A stretch of DNA of 64,000 nucleotides, from NCBI GenBank assembly GCA_951804985.1, contig OX638132.1:22325989-22389988 (forward strand), in the 5' to 3' direction. This DNA is from Dryomyza anilis (Eukaryota > Arthropoda > Insecta > Diptera > Dryomyzidae). Every line of letters starts with the position of its first letter. Position 1 is the stretch's first letter. The notes under the pieces were generated by a model. The model ran no database searches, was not told where the DNA came from, and saw only the letters and a program-made list of their open reading frames with translations. Below, in pieces: positions 46,401-59,597 of this stretch. The translations under genes were made by a program, and so were the position numbers.

Positions 46401-48540
46401 GTGTTCGCGTCGGTAATAATTTTGTTATTTGTAAATTAAATAAATATATAAATTTTGTTACAAAAAGTACAAATAGTAACAGAGTATAATATAGTGCAGT
46501 ATGTAGTTTCTGAAACTAATGTGAAAAAATCACAAATAAAAATCTGTGTTTCGATTTTCAAACAGAATTTGGCATGTTTTTTTACAAAAGCCTTCGTGAA
46601 TTCCTTGCCTACGCTATGTGCTGTACTGAGATCAACTGTAACTGTACCAAATATAAAGCGAGTCTGGTTTAGCGTCTGCTGGTGCAATTGTGTATTCATT
46701 GATGCTGTCACTTATACTTGCAGTTTTAAACGAATTATTTATTTATGCATTTAAAAATTTGTATATGAATTCAATTCCACTGTGCATGTTTAAAGATTTT
46801 TAATAAAAACTAATAAAAAAACAACATTTTATTTTATTTTCAGGATTTCTTTCCAAAAATATTTAAATATGTTTCTACGCAAACAAACTACTTTTTGAAC
46901 TGAAACAACTGATATGTTTCACTAGAAACATTCTTTATATTCAGGTCGTTCAAAATCATGTTTTATTTTGAACATATTTATGTTTCGGTTCAAATATTTA
47001 TTTTATTTGGATGTAGTAATAATTATTATGTTTCCATTAGAACATACACTATTTTGAGGGGCAACATTAAAATGTTTCCGGGATATTATAATGTAAGTCG
47101 GAACTCATTACAATACTGTGCAAGTCTCAATACAACCTTGTTTACACATGATTTATCAGTCAATTATATATTATGTTTACATAAAATTCCAAACATACAT
47201 GTTAATGCCTGCAAAATGATGTTTGGGAGAGCCCTTTTTTTTTGCAGCGTATACCAAATATGTAGTATATATTTCCCAATTTCGTTTCGTTTCGAAATCG
47301 TGCCATAAATTGACATATACAGTACCGAAAACTGCCTTTTTTGCTACTTTGACTCAATTTTTTGCAAAATGTCGACGTGTTGGATAAATACTGAGTACGC
47401 AGTTAGAATCAGGAGGCCAAAATCTACTAGAAATTATAAGTTTCATGTCGGTGGAATCCCACAACCCTCAAATTGTAGAACAGTGTAAACTTAAAACCGA
47501 AACATACTGCAATCATTTATCTGAGTTCAATTATTAAAAACTTGTTTCTTTGTAGAGTAAATTAAAAAAAAAACACCCTAATATAAATTCGAATAATAAA
47601 CACTATTTTTTTCATACAAGTTATATTTTTTCTTAAAGTGAGGACATTTGTATAACATATTTTTCATGTGTTGTTTTTCTTTAGCTTTATAATAGATTTA
47701 AACATCCTCATAATCTATATATAGTTTATATATTATTTTCCTACTTAGCAATGATATACATATAATTCATAAATAATGTTTTTCAATCCTGTGTGTACTA
47801 ATAAAAAAAGCCATTGGTGCTAAAGTACAATATTGTATATGATTTTTTTTGTTGTTTTTTTTTAAATATTTTTTTTGTTTGTATATAATTGTCATTTTTA
47901 AACATTAATTTCTGAACAATATGTAATTTGTGACTATTTATAAATTGCTTTGAGCTACTAATCATTTTAAGTTTTACCACATTCAGGGGAGGAGTTCTGT
48001 ATACTTGTAAAAATTCAAAATATTGATAAACGTTTTTTGTGCCTACTTCAATACCAATAATGTACTCAATACTGCTATTCAAATATTAGTTGACACTTTT
48101 TAATTCGATACAAAACAATATAATATGTTGTTGACTGGAGGAAGGATTAAATTTGCATAAATGATTTTATTTTTTAGGTACTTTAATAAATCGGAGGTAT
48201 ATAATTTTGTGTATATATTCAAATGCTTTTGGAAGATATGAATCGGTATTTTTTTATAATCATAATTGCTTGGTAGAACCAGAATTTCAATAAATTTAAT
48301 TTAAAATTGGTGCGTACATTAATTTGGTTGAACATTTATCAATGTTTGGTGGGTTTATAATAATATATTTTTTGTGTTTAGTTCTAAATTTGGCATTTAA
48401 ATTTGTATTCAATCTTTTTGGTCACATTAGAAACTCCTCTCGCACATATATTAATACATATTATGATTTAAATAAATTTCAATTAAATTCTATATATTTT
48501 TAATCGTCATTAATATGCGATGATAGCTCCAAAGCGAAAT
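46401..48540. other. Intergenic DNA and 3' UTR of the NDRG-family gene
   Basis: Open frames of 91-116 codons near 46.4-47.3 kb overlap on opposite strands and have no family features. A minus-strand AATAAA at 48166-48171 is a candidate poly(A) signal for the gene ending at 48541. Otherwise AT-rich DNA. Confidence 0.4.
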
Positions 48541-51500
48541 TTACTTCTTAATCGGCGGTAAATCGTTGTTGATGATGCTCAACCGACGAATATTCGGTTT
48601 GTCGTAGTCCTCCATCGAAATCCCTCTGGAGAGTTTGCGTGTGCCGCCGTTGGTGCCGTCAAAAGATCCACCCGAGCTGGTCGAATAGGCGCGTGAACGA
48701 TCGACTCCCGGCATGATAACGGATGTGAGCAGACCTTGACCTTTGCAGAAGAGTAAAATGGACTGAGCCACTTTAGCGGGCTGTATTATGGAAAAATATA
48801 AAAATTAAATATAATAACATTAAATATAACGATAAATCGGTTGTTAACAATTTCAATTAATCAAAATTTGTAATATTCATTGAATATATAATATAAGCAT
48901 TCTACAAAAAATAATAAGCATCTGGAAAGCTTCAAAAAGTTAAGTATTGTACAATCGATTAAAAATTTAATCCGCCAGTCCTAATTTATAAAATAATAAA
49001 CATATAAAATGCTGAAGAATAAAATTCTGAAGAATATTTTAAACACATCAAAAACTTACCGCATCCGCCAAGACATCGCCAGCACGTTCAATCTTTAATA
49101 TGGTCACCTTCTCCTTCTCAATATCGCGATACAATTTCTCGACCATCGAAGCGTATGGACTCAGCATGCCAGTGATCAAAATAACATCCACTTTGCAGCC
49201 CTTCAACGTCAGATCTTTGCGACTTTAATTAGAAATATTGCAAATCAAAATATATAGTAGGTACTCCAAATATAGATGCCCCATAACATACTTCATAAAT
49301 GCCTTCACGTATAGACCCACATTCTTGCTGTTCAGCGAACTACGCAAACGTTTCTGATACTCGGTTACGATCTTCTCCTTGTCCGGATTATCACCAACCA
49401 ATTGCTAAACATATATAGTAGTGTGTGTGTGTTTTTCCATAGTGTATTTTTGTGACGGATGGAATATGTTGTTTTTAAAAGATTAGAATTCGGATTAGAT
49501 GTTATTTTAGCACAGTTGATAGTTTATGTAGGTAAATGCAAGCACACAAAAACTATGTCAAGTAACTAATGCAGTTTTTTAATTTATAAAAATTAATATT
49601 AAAATGTATTAGAACCTAGGGACATGCATAAAATATGATATTCGAAATTGAGTACACAAGTAGTTACAGATTTCTGACAGTGTAGTTATAGAAAAATTAT
49701 TATTTGTACTTTAAGATGATTACGTTTTAAATGTTTAATGAATTTAAATGTTAATTTATAAATATGCAATATGTATACATATTTAAATTTGAAGTGAGAT
49801 CCTTGAGAAATATTTAAAACTCATCCAAAAACATAGAATCAGGGATTGAAACCATAACCGGAACCAACATTTGTTTAGAACCGTATGATTTTTAAACCAA
49901 AAATCGTAACCGAAATCCTAATATGAAAATAAGATATAAACTGATATCCAAAACAGGTTTTATATTAGTTTTAAAATAGTTTTAGTCAAAAACAATTTTA
50001 TTTATGTATTTTTCATTTTTTATTCAATATACACAGCACAACAAAAAAAATTATCCTTGATCTTAGTATGATTTTCCGATGGACTTCAAGATTCTAATCA
50101 CGACCTCATACTCAGTTTTTTCAGATTGCCTTAAGTTTTTGAGTTATTACGCATATGGCAATTATCGTGTTTATCTACATATTTTGATATTTAACATTTT
50201 ACGGATTTAAGTAATCGATCAAATTTCTTCTACATTCCATTGATAATACTTCAGCATATATTTTAAAATAAACTACATGAACTTTGGATTTATCTCGCAA
50301 AAGTGATGGCCAGTCAAATATTAGCTGGAATATACAAAACTAGCTTGACCAGTTCACAGCGTTGCCCGTGATAAGTTTTTGTAAATGCAAAGTCATATCT
50401 TTTTGAATTACGGCCTTTTTGCCCTTCCCTCCCACATTTGGGAAAATAATAAACAACCACAATATACATCAGTGGGCCAAATTCCATGACTGTGGCTATC
50501 TTAAGTACACAGATATTTGCAATTAAAAGTTCAAGCTTGCCACGGCAATTTTTGTACCTTAGGGGGCGACTTTCAAAAAATCCCGCCTTAGTGCGCGCCT
50601 ACGTTGTTCCTAGGTCTAAGGGTTTGGTCTGAGCGTTGATCGATCAGTCAGTCAGTCAATCAGGACTTATTCTTTTATATATATATAATAGATCAGAGGC
50701 AATCTAAAAAAATTGAGTATGAGGTAGTGATTAGAATCTTGAAATCCATTGCAAATCATACTCAGATCGTGAATAATTAAAATGGCTTCCATTTGTTGTC
50801 AAGTGTTATAATTCGAATATGTTTTTTTTTATGGTGAGTAAATAATTCGTTTTTGGTTCTAAATTCGTTATAGAAAACGAACCTGTTCTTCGTATAAATT
50901 TCAATCCAAGCATAGAATCGAAAATATCAGCACGTTTTTTATATTCACTTTAAGAAGTCTGATATTTTGGCAATAGCTACTTTATATTGTACTTTTTTCT
51001 AAAAAAAAGAAAGCCATTTTATCATACTGAAAATAGGTCGAAGTACTTCCAAAGATTTAGTTATACATCTAGTAATCTCCAAATAATAGAATATAATGTA
51101 GTTGCATATATTGAAGTTGATATAAACATGCAATAATAAAATTATTATGTATCTTCTCGTGAGAATAAATTTGTTTTTTATTTATCACTGTAAAAAGAGA
51201 TTTTTAGCACAAAACTTCACTCTAACCCAATTATTTTTGAAATGCAATTTTTTACCCGTTCCTGGAGAAGGTTTAAACGTTGTAACAGTATTCGTTATTT
51301 GTGATTTTTAGTCAAAATTAATACTTTTTATAGAAGACTTTCCAGTAGCTCAATCGGATTCAAATTGGGGAATGGTTGTAATATATGTTTTAATAATTTA
51401 TTATTATTTGTATGTGAGAAATAAAAATTCGTGAAAAATATAGGGTTTAGTTGAGACCTTCTGTAGACGTTTTTGCACCTGGTGGCTAAACAAAACAAAA

Positions 51501-54500
51501 AATCGATAAATGGAATTCGCATTTGTGTTTCTCGTAACAACATTACCTTGAAACCAAAATTATCATAACAAAAAACATGCTATTTCTATCTTGATTTCAT
51601 CGATCGGAAATTGTCAGATATATGAAGGAGATTGTAAACCAATTACTACTTCTAAATGTAGCAATCTAAAATTAAACATTCGTCGAATTGCACTTATCTG
51701 GTGTGTATCGGGTATGTTCTGAACATTCAATCGAAAATTAAATACTTGAACAAAAATCGAATGGAATTCGTTCCACAGAATTCGAACGGTATAATAATTG
51801 AAGAAACGAATTCGGAAACTGACACAGACAATTTATGATAGGGTCGAGCCAGTTTAGAAAAATTTATTCGACATATTTTAAACAGACAAAGGCGTGCATT
51901 CCACAACATTTGACATGCTGCTTAACACTTACGAAATGTTTCCATTTATCCGTGTGTTGGCCGGAAATACCCCGAAATATTCGTGAAAAAAGCCAGAAAT
52001 TTTTTCGGATGTAATGCATGTGATGAATATGTCTTCGAAATTTAAATATTTTAACAAAAATCGAATTGAAATCGTTATTTAGAATTCTACGCGATTTACA
52101 AGTGTATTCAAAAAATATCGATTAGAAATCCTATATCTAATTGAAAACATGTCAGTAGTCAATAATTCCATTTGAAATTCAAATCATTTCAACTGTAATT
52201 TAAATGTTCTATTAAATTTTCATAATCCTCTAATGATATTCATAACATTCCACTTGAAAATCAGAATATTGCAATTGAAAACTATTCTGAATTCCAATTT
52301 TAAAAAGATTGCAATCGGAAGTCAATATATTTTGAATATCTTCCAATAGGTTCCACGTGAAAATACATAATATATACTAATTTAAAAGTAATAATTGGCT
52401 TAATTTGTTAATCTAATAAATTAAGCAATGTGTAATAATAAATTTCTACAAAATTACTAATTAAATGCAATACAGTTTTATCCAATTGTTTTGTGAATTT
52501 AAAATTTTGTTTTTAATTCAACTAATGAAAAGTCAAAGTTAAAATAAAATGGTGAATCTAAGTATCTAGCAATAAAACGAGACAAGAAATTGAGGCAAAA
52601 TTTGAAAATGTAAACGCATGGAAAACGCAGGTTATGATCAGAGGATTGAGGATAAAAACTGTGAAACGAGTGCATACCTCCATAACCTTTTGTATGTGAA
52701 AACGTATAACGTATTGACGATGAAATTAGAAAAAACAAATAAATGTGAGTTTGTAAAGTTTTAAATTGTATAAAAATTGTATTTGAAATTTTTGATTAAT
52801 TTTGTTTTGTACCGAAATGTAGTATAATTGTAAAGAAAATAAATTAAAAAAAAAAACACAACATAGATTAAAATAGATATTCACACAAAATACACCGTTT
52901 AACATTTAATATATATAAATATTTGTTTTTTTTTACTTTTGTATTATTAATTAAAAATACTTTAGAAATCGTAAAATTACTTACATGTCCAAATTTGTGA
53001 TACATCAAGAAACTCTCAGCCGATTGGGCAACTTCATCGTTTTTCCATTGAATAAACTGTAAAATGTTCAAGTATATCGTTTTCATTACTTTTAATATAT
53101 GTCATATGTCGTACTTTAGTTTTGAATGATTGCAACACGGTGGCAGCACTGCCTGTGGCATTGATCAAGATCAAACCGAGCACCCGTTGTGGATGTGCCA
53201 ATCCGAAGCGTGCCAGTACATTGGCGCCTGCGCCTTCGCCCAAACCGATCACGTACTTAACATGCAAAAAGTCCAACACGGTAACGAGATCCTCACCCAG
53301 CATTTGCAGTGAAGGAAATTGGAGGCTACAGTGGGGTTAAAATATAAAATATTGTATTGATTTTATGTCAAATAATATTATATTTGCACTTATATTTTAA
53401 TTTAAATCATTTAAGCATGTGATTTAGTATCAGATTATAGAATTTAAAAAATAATATAATAATGTAATATAAAAAAATCATTATATTTTGAAAGAACATC
53501 CGAAATTCGAGTTTTTTTTTCAAATCATCCCAGTATGCCATTCGTTTCGATATCATTAGGAGATCAATGCGATAAGATGGAGAAATCATAGAAATCAGAT
53601 CTGTTCTCGTAACGATATCGTGCGTCAAATTGGACCTAGATGGTAGGTAGATATCGAAATGTTCTGTCGGAGTTTTCTCGATACGAGAAATGTTTCGAAA
53701 TCGGAACGAAATCGAAGACAAATATGATAAAAGTTCGAGATTGCTGTGAAAAATATTGCTATATCGATTTGATGAATGCTTAATTATCGTATCTTGTCAA
53801 AGTATTTGCAACGAATATTTTTCAAAATTAGAATCGAGAGAGCAACGAGATCGAACTTTTTCATCGAAGTTATTCCAGAAAGCTTCAAGTCATCGAAGGT
53901 CTCCGTGTTATGGCAGAGTGGGATAAGACATGCAAAAAGTACACGAAAAATCTTAGTGTGTTTGACGAAAACATTCGTGAAAATAATTCAAGTAAATATT
54001 ACTGAAAATAATTCACGATAAAGTTCGTTTATAGTACGAATGAACTATCTTAAAGTTACGATATAAATGTATGTATTTTATTCGTGTATTTAAAGAAAGT
54101 AATTTTCGAAAACGAACATATGAAAAATAAATTCTTATATCATTATGCTCTTGTAATAAATGATGCACTAAATCGTTACGACATCGTCCTGGTAAATTCT
54201 AACGTTTGTCCAAACATAAAATATTTAAGTTTTTATTTCATTTTATTTTTTTTTTTAATTTAACATACTTTTATTACACACGACATACATTGGTTTGAAT
54301 TTGTTTTATTCTTTCTTATTTTTTGTGTTTCTTTTTGGTTGACGTAAATAAAAATCAGAACGTTTTCCAAAATTACGAATGTTGAGTTAAATACACAATA
54401 ATCCGCTGTTTATGGTATTTAAATTGAAGGGTATGGGAATCGTGTGCGACTAATTAAACGACATTGACGCCCAGATTATCGTTGACTCCAATGTGGGCGT

Positions 54501-57183
54501 TGCCGTCCATGAGATTGTCGTCGACGAATATATGGGTGACACTGCCGGCTTCATTGTCGTGACTTGATATATAAAAATTTTGAAAAATATGTTTTTGTAT
54601 TTATTATATATGTACATTAGGACATGGATGGTTATTTTTACATGTACATTTTTTTATATATATTTTTAGGTGTACTGAATCCAAAGTTGTTAACGGTCTA
54701 TTTCTATCTATTTTTGAAAAAAAAAAACCTAAAGTCTGGTGCTTTGCCCATAATAACATTTTTTATTATTACATCATATTGTTTGAGATTTTTTTGGCGT
54801 TATTGGATTTAAAGGTAATATAATTGTCCTAGAATTGACCACAAACAATTTCACAAAAAAAAATCAAAAATAAATTACGATTTTTTGTGTGTTTTCCTCT
54901 TCAAGGAAGCCACAAGATTTGTTTTAAAAATTATGAAATTTTGTGAGGGCGGTAATATATTTGAAATCTAATTTTTGACGATTATTCTGATCCAAATCAC
55001 AATTCTTTTTACCCTAAACATAAATTTACATTTATTAATGGAATTTTTTATGCGCGAGTACAGGACGATATATTTTTTTTACTAAAATTGTATGAGGGAA
55101 ATTCGAGGACCATTATGTAAACTTTTAAGACCAATAATGACAACAAAACTTAAAGCAATATTATGTAGTCAGTAAAAAATTGTATAATTATTATTGTAAT
55201 TGAAGAAAATTCGTTTTATACGTTTGTCTCTTCGAAAAAGTCGCTACGAAGTATATTTCATTTATTTCAATGTAAATTTTCAGACTTGTCTTCGACACGA
55301 CATGAAGCAAGACATTGTCGCTCAGTCGTCGTGGCAACACTAGACACACGACAACCTACAGCTAGAAAGATTCAATAATTCTTTCACTATGATTTGATTG
55401 ATTTATGTAATTTCAAAATTGTGCAAATGCCAACAAAATTATTCAATTTAAAATGAAAACGACGTTACTTGTATGAAACATCTTAACTTGTATGAAACAT
55501 CTTTTATATTAAAATTTTAGTAGTATTGATTTTTATTCCTAATTTCGTGTGGTTTATTTCAAAATATTAGAAGAAGTCTTGTCAATAAAATACAAAAAAA
55601 AAACAGATCAAAAACTCAAATCTGTAAAAATTGAAAGTCCAAAATATGTAGAATGACTCGAGAAGTGCCATATTGTTAAGTATATATGGCACTTCTCGAA
55701 TCCATTGCCTCAAAGCTTGAGGAAATCTGGAACAAAACAGAGTATGAGGTAGTGATTAGAATCTTGAAGTCCATCGGAAAATCACTTGAAGAGTCTGATT
55801 TAAAATGAAAATGCCATCACTTGTATCAATCATGTATCTTTTGACATTTAGTTATACTGCTTTTAAACACTCTAATTATTATATTTGACTGCAAATTGTG
55901 AGTTACTCAGAAGTAATTTAGATTGAAGATTAGCCATCCCGTATTACCCTAAAATCATTATCAAATCACAAGATTGATTATTTGTTGCACTGTGTTATCG
56001 ATAACGTTAGTTCCGGGATCTTCGTAAAGATATCATTTTATTGGCTATACCTTTGTTTTTTTGTTGTCGATTTAGATATCGAATTAATATCGAAAATGTT
56101 TTTAATATTGATAAACAAATTTAATTTGTTCGAAAATTGTTAAAATACCAAACATTGACATACATTTTAAAATATTATGAGTTTTGTAACAAGAATATAT
56201 CGTCGTTGTAGAACGAAAAATCACCAAATACATTTTTATGAAAAACTTAAATTTCCAGTTTGTTGATTAGTATTATAAAAAGTAATTGGTGAATTTTTTA
56301 AAATGAAATATCAATAGATAGATTTACATATTCTTATCATGTAGTAAAAAAATCGATTAAAAATTGACAGATATAAAATGAAGGAGAAATACCATTTTGT
56401 GTTCAGTTCTTTTGTGCTTTATAACAAAAACATATAGTTATTAGTTTTAAATTTTACAATCGTAAAATTAAAATAATAATAATTAATTAAACGGTTATTT
56501 TTAATATACTTTCAGACAACATATTATTTTATCATGTGTACAACCTTAAATTGAATGGTATCTGACGGTAATATTGGCATATAAAATATAACCATGAAGA
56601 ATTCCATACTTTTTTTTGTATTTATAATTTTTTTCATTCTCATATTTGCAATATTTTTCGCTGTAATTGTCTATTGACATACTTCACTGATTATGTATTT
56701 ACCTGTCCGGAAACGCATCCGCATTATCGGCATGACCCGGCACATCGATATGTATAAAACACGAGCGCTCCTTAATTTCCGTCATGCAAGGACTATTTAC
56801 AAACTCCTGGAAAGAGTTGTCTGCAGTGCGAAAAATAAGTAAAAACAATTATCAGCTAATAGCGGGACAAAAAAAATGAATAATATAGTTAAGACGACAA
56901 GATTTTTCAGTATTCTTTTGTCTCGTAAAACGTATTATTACATGGTAATAGAATGAGTAATAAAAAAACTTACGATTGCAGCCCAAGTCATGAACGGTGA
57001 TGAAAACAGCACGTTTCTCCTGTTGCGATAAATCACCCTAGAAAAAATATAAGAGAACAATTTGAATTTTTAACCAACATTAAAAGAAAACATGTAATAC
57101 TTTAAATTTATAAATTAAATTATACAACATACCTGCACGGTGACGGTGAGCTCACCGCTCTTATCTGTGTTTACAATGTATTT
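48541..57183 (-). CDS. CG2082: NDRG-family alpha/beta-hydrolase-fold protein, CG2082-like (8 exons seen, 5' incomplete)
   Basis: Exons: 57133-57183, 56974-57037, 56703-56820, 53115-53325, 52985-53056, 49292-49404, 49060-49222, 48541-48780; they give 343 codons plus stop, with GT/AG junctions and consistent phase. The part seen starts KYIVNTDKSGEL, so an N-terminal exon is missing. NDRG proteins have an alpha/beta-hydrolase fold without catalytic activity. Here HDLGCN and IDVPGHADNA follow the NDRG pattern, and the nucleophile elbow reads VIGLGEGAGANVLARFG, with Gly where a hydrolase has Ser. The C-terminal tail is Ser/Gly-rich with RKLSRGISMEDY and RRLSI, possible basophilic kinase sites. From memory this matches Drosophila CG2082 better than its paralogue MESK2. 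Introns hold a Helitron, a MITE and a candidate alternative last exon. Role in the fly unknown. Confidence 0.85.
50062..50770. repeat. Inverted repeat arms flanking a Helitron insertion (NDRG intron)
   Basis: The left arm at 50062-50135 (AAGATTCTAATCACGACCTC) and the right arm at 50695-50770 (GAGGTAGTGATTAGAATCTT) are inverted complements over about 70 bp. A Helitron-like unit fills most of the interior. A third copy of the arm lies at 55735-55800. Confidence 0.6.
50340..50692 (-). mobile_element. Small non-autonomous Helitron-like element
   Basis: On the minus strand it begins TCTATTATATATATATAAAA then GTCCTGATTGACTGAC and ends GTGAACTGGTCAAGCTAG followed by host T. TC at the 5' end, CTAG at the 3' end and no inverted termini or target duplication are Helitron hallmarks. 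The head matches 62289 onward. No Rep/helicase. Confidence 0.55.
53529..53922. mobile_element. MITE with CCCAGTATGCCAT ends, copy 2 (NDRG intron)
   Basis: Starts CCCAGTATGCCATTCG and ends TATGGCAGAGTGGG, aligning along its full length with 18847-19245. AT flanks both sides here, TA at the other copy, so a 2-bp target duplication of variable sequence is possible. Confidence 0.75.
54454..54562 (-). CDS. CG2082: Candidate alternative last exon of the NDRG-family gene
   Basis: Lies in the intron after exon 56703-56820. The acceptor is ATATATCAAG. In the phase left by that exon (AG plus T) it is open for 36 codons and ends in TAA at 54454-54456: the peptide runs SHDNEAGSVTHIFVDDN and closes DNLGVNVV. 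Codon composition and GC content differ sharply from the surrounding intron. A minus-strand AATAAA about 170 nt beyond the stop could end the transcript. The short protein would lack the second half of the hydrolase fold. No transcript evidence is available. Confidence 0.55.
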
Positions 57184-57697
57184 CTGGAAAAAAATTATAA
57201 TAGTTAAATATTTAGTATTTATACAATACAAAAATACAATTGATTATAGCAGTGGGTTTCAAGCTATAATGGCATGAAATGACCAAATGAGATTTTGATT
57301 TACGAAGTGTTCAAATAATTTTAAGTTTATGAAGTGTGACATTACAATCAGATTAGAGTTTATTTTATTTTAAAGAATTTAAATGTGTAAAAAAGCACAA
57401 AATATTTCGCTAGTTTAAGTAAAAATTTTCTGTATTTCAAGTGAAAAGTTTTCTTATTTCATGTAAAAAGTTTCATTATTTTAAGTACAATATTCTACAA
57501 CCGCTATTTGAATCTAAACAAGTAACTCAGATAATTCAGGAACAAATAATTATGACTTTTATGTTAGTGTTTAGGAGAATAATTTTATATTTTGAAATAA
57601 TTTTCTCATATATACATAGTTTGAATATAATTTATTTTAAAATATCATCAACTTATAAAAAAAAAGACTTTTGAAACATGTAATATTTATTTCTTAA
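57184..57697. other. AT-rich DNA upstream of the first visible NDRG exon
   Basis: Should be intron leading to a 5' exon that I could not identify. A 77-codon plus-strand frame at 57441-57674 has no recognisable features. Confidence 0.4.
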
Positions 57698-58572
57698 CTA
57701 GCTGGACCCGTACACGACTCGTGCAAAGATTTTGTGAATGCAATGATATGGAGCAGTTTTATTAATATAAAGAAGCTGTGGACTTTATTTATTGGTTTTA
57801 TAAATGTAGTAACCAAAACCGAACTAATTCTCCGCTAAAAAAAACTTTTCTCAGACTGTGCTTTCCCGTAGAATTCTTCCCCGTAGAGTTTTTCCCAGTA
57901 GAAGTTTTAGTGTGGTGATATTCGATGTGGTGAGTTTAGGTGTGGTGAATTTTGGTGTGGTGAGTTTTAGTGTGGTGAATTTTATTGTGGTGTGTTTTAG
58001 TGTGTTGAATTTAAGTGTGGTGAGTTTAAGTCGGTGAATTTTAGTGTGGTGAATTTTAGTATGGTGAATTTTAGTGTGGTGAACTTTAATGTGGTGAATT
58101 TTATTGTGTTGAGTTTTGGTGTGGTGAATTTGAGTGTGGTGAATTTTAGTGTGGATAGTTTTAGTGTGGTGAATTTGAGTGTGGTGAATTTTAGTGTGGT
58201 GAATTTTAGTAAGGTGAGTTTAGGTGTGGTGAATTTTAGTGTGGTTGATTTTGTTTTCTATCCTTTTTTTATTTTTCTGTTGTTTTTGAGTTATTGCTTT
58301 AGTTTTATGCTTTTTCTTTTGTGTTTGATTTTTGCTTTTGTTTTTGAGTTCTTGTTTTTGTATTTTTTTTGTATTTGAGTGTTTTGTTTCATCTTCATAG
58401 CTTGTGTATGTGCCAATCCCGCCCATATATAGACTATGACACCCTCCGGATTCCATAGTATCCTGGTGCAAAATTTCAGTTAAATCGGTTCAGCGGTTTA
58501 GACATAATGCTGGAACAAACAGACTGACAGATTGACAGACTGACAGACGGACCAAGAGTTTTATTCTATAGA
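57698..58572 (-). mobile_element. Non-autonomous Helitron-like element with internal minisatellite
   Basis: On the minus strand it starts TCTATAGAATAAAACTCTTG and ends CGTGTACGGGTCCAGCTAG followed by a host TT. A run of CTGTCAGTCTG-type words lies near the 5' end. Most of the 3' half is the minisatellite at 57912-58248. No Rep/helicase coding. Confidence 0.55.
57912..58248. repeat. Minisatellite of about 15-16 bp, about 22 copies
   Basis: Units vary around TTTTAGTGTGGTGAA. The array produces a Val/Asn/Phe/Ser-repetitive open frame at 58034-58378 that has no independent support. Internal tandem arrays are known in several insect non-autonomous Helitrons. Confidence 0.85.
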
Positions 58573-58944
58573 TACCTATGATTTTAACCCCGTAAACTGT
58601 TCACACGTCCTCTATTGTAGAAATGCTATTTGAAGCGCATCGATAAGTTATCGTACTTCAATTGACAGAAACTATAAAAATGTCACATCAATGTTAAAAA
58701 CTTATTTTTCACTACCCATCTACCTATCGGTTGTTTGGTGATATTTAAAAAGACACGTGTAAACTTACGAATACATAGGGATATGAAATATAATTTTTTG
58801 TTTGCATTGAATTGAATTTTCTGTTAATGGATACTATTTTTATAGTACGAAAATAATGTGCAGATAAGTAAATTTACAATATTGGACAATGTTCCTCTTT
58901 AATGATTTTTTTGAATTTAAGAAAAAAAAATGTCCGTGAAAAAT

Positions 58945-59290
58945 GTTGGAGGTATTTCAAAATAACGCATTTTTTATAAAATTTTTATAAAATTTATATT
59001 AAATTTGCAAATCACGGATTTAAATAAGTCGGCAATGGATCGGTGGATTTCAAAATTTCCAGGCTCTTCTAAACGACTTAATGAACTTTTTATGATTTAA
59101 AAATAAAAACGTTGACAAAATTTCAATTGCCTCCAAAATATTTTTAGAACCTTTTTTTTCAAAAATCCAAAAAAGTCAGCAAAGAGATTTGTGTAGCCTC
59201 TTAGAAGAGGGTTGAATTTTAAAAATCCATCCGTCCATTACCAACATATTTGAAACCGTGTTTTACGAAATTTCATTGAATGCGTAATTT
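58945..59290. repeat. Diverged palindromic element
   Basis: The left half (GGAGGTATTTCAAAATAACG, GGCTCTTCTAAACGAC) and the right half (GCCTCTTAGAAGAGGG, GTAATTTTGAAACGCCC) are inverted complements with many mismatches, centred near 59,120. Confidence 0.5.
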
Positions 59291-59303
59291 TGAAACGCCC
59301 TTT

Positions 59304-59503
59304 AGATAAAATAGTAGTGTAAAGGCATTTCTTATTTGTTTTCAAAGCACCTATCGATCTGTATCATTAATTAAAAATATTTTGGCAAACATTAATTTGC
59401 CAGTTGTTGAAATTTTTTTGACAAAATATTTATAATTAAAGATGCAGATCGATAGGTGCTTTAAAAACAAATAATAATTGCCCTTACATCACTATTTTAT
59501 CTT
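59304..59503. repeat. Hairpin MITE, copy 1
   Basis: About 62-bp inverted arms starting AGATAAAATAGTAGTGTAA and ending TTTTATCT; the inner edges have AGCACCTATCGATC and GATCGATAGGTGCT. Total about 200 bp. Confidence 0.8.
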
Positions 59504-59597
59504 GTACCATTAAAGAGTTATAGCAAAAAAACGAAAAGATTCGCCCTTTTGGCATGACAAAATTTTCAATTTTTCCAATTTCTTTTTTATTGGTGTA

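Noticed and set aside
46436..47308. Frames of 91-116 codons
   Set aside because: AT-rich chance frames overlapping on both strands, without domains or splice support.
52499..52738. 79-codon frame between NDRG exons, considered as an extra exon
   Set aside because: The coding exons on both sides already join in phase, and the peptide has no resemblance to NDRG proteins.
58034..58378. 114-codon Val/Asn/Phe/Ser-repetitive frame
   Set aside because: It is the translation of a 15-16 bp minisatellite inside a Helitron-like element, with no start context or homologous domain.
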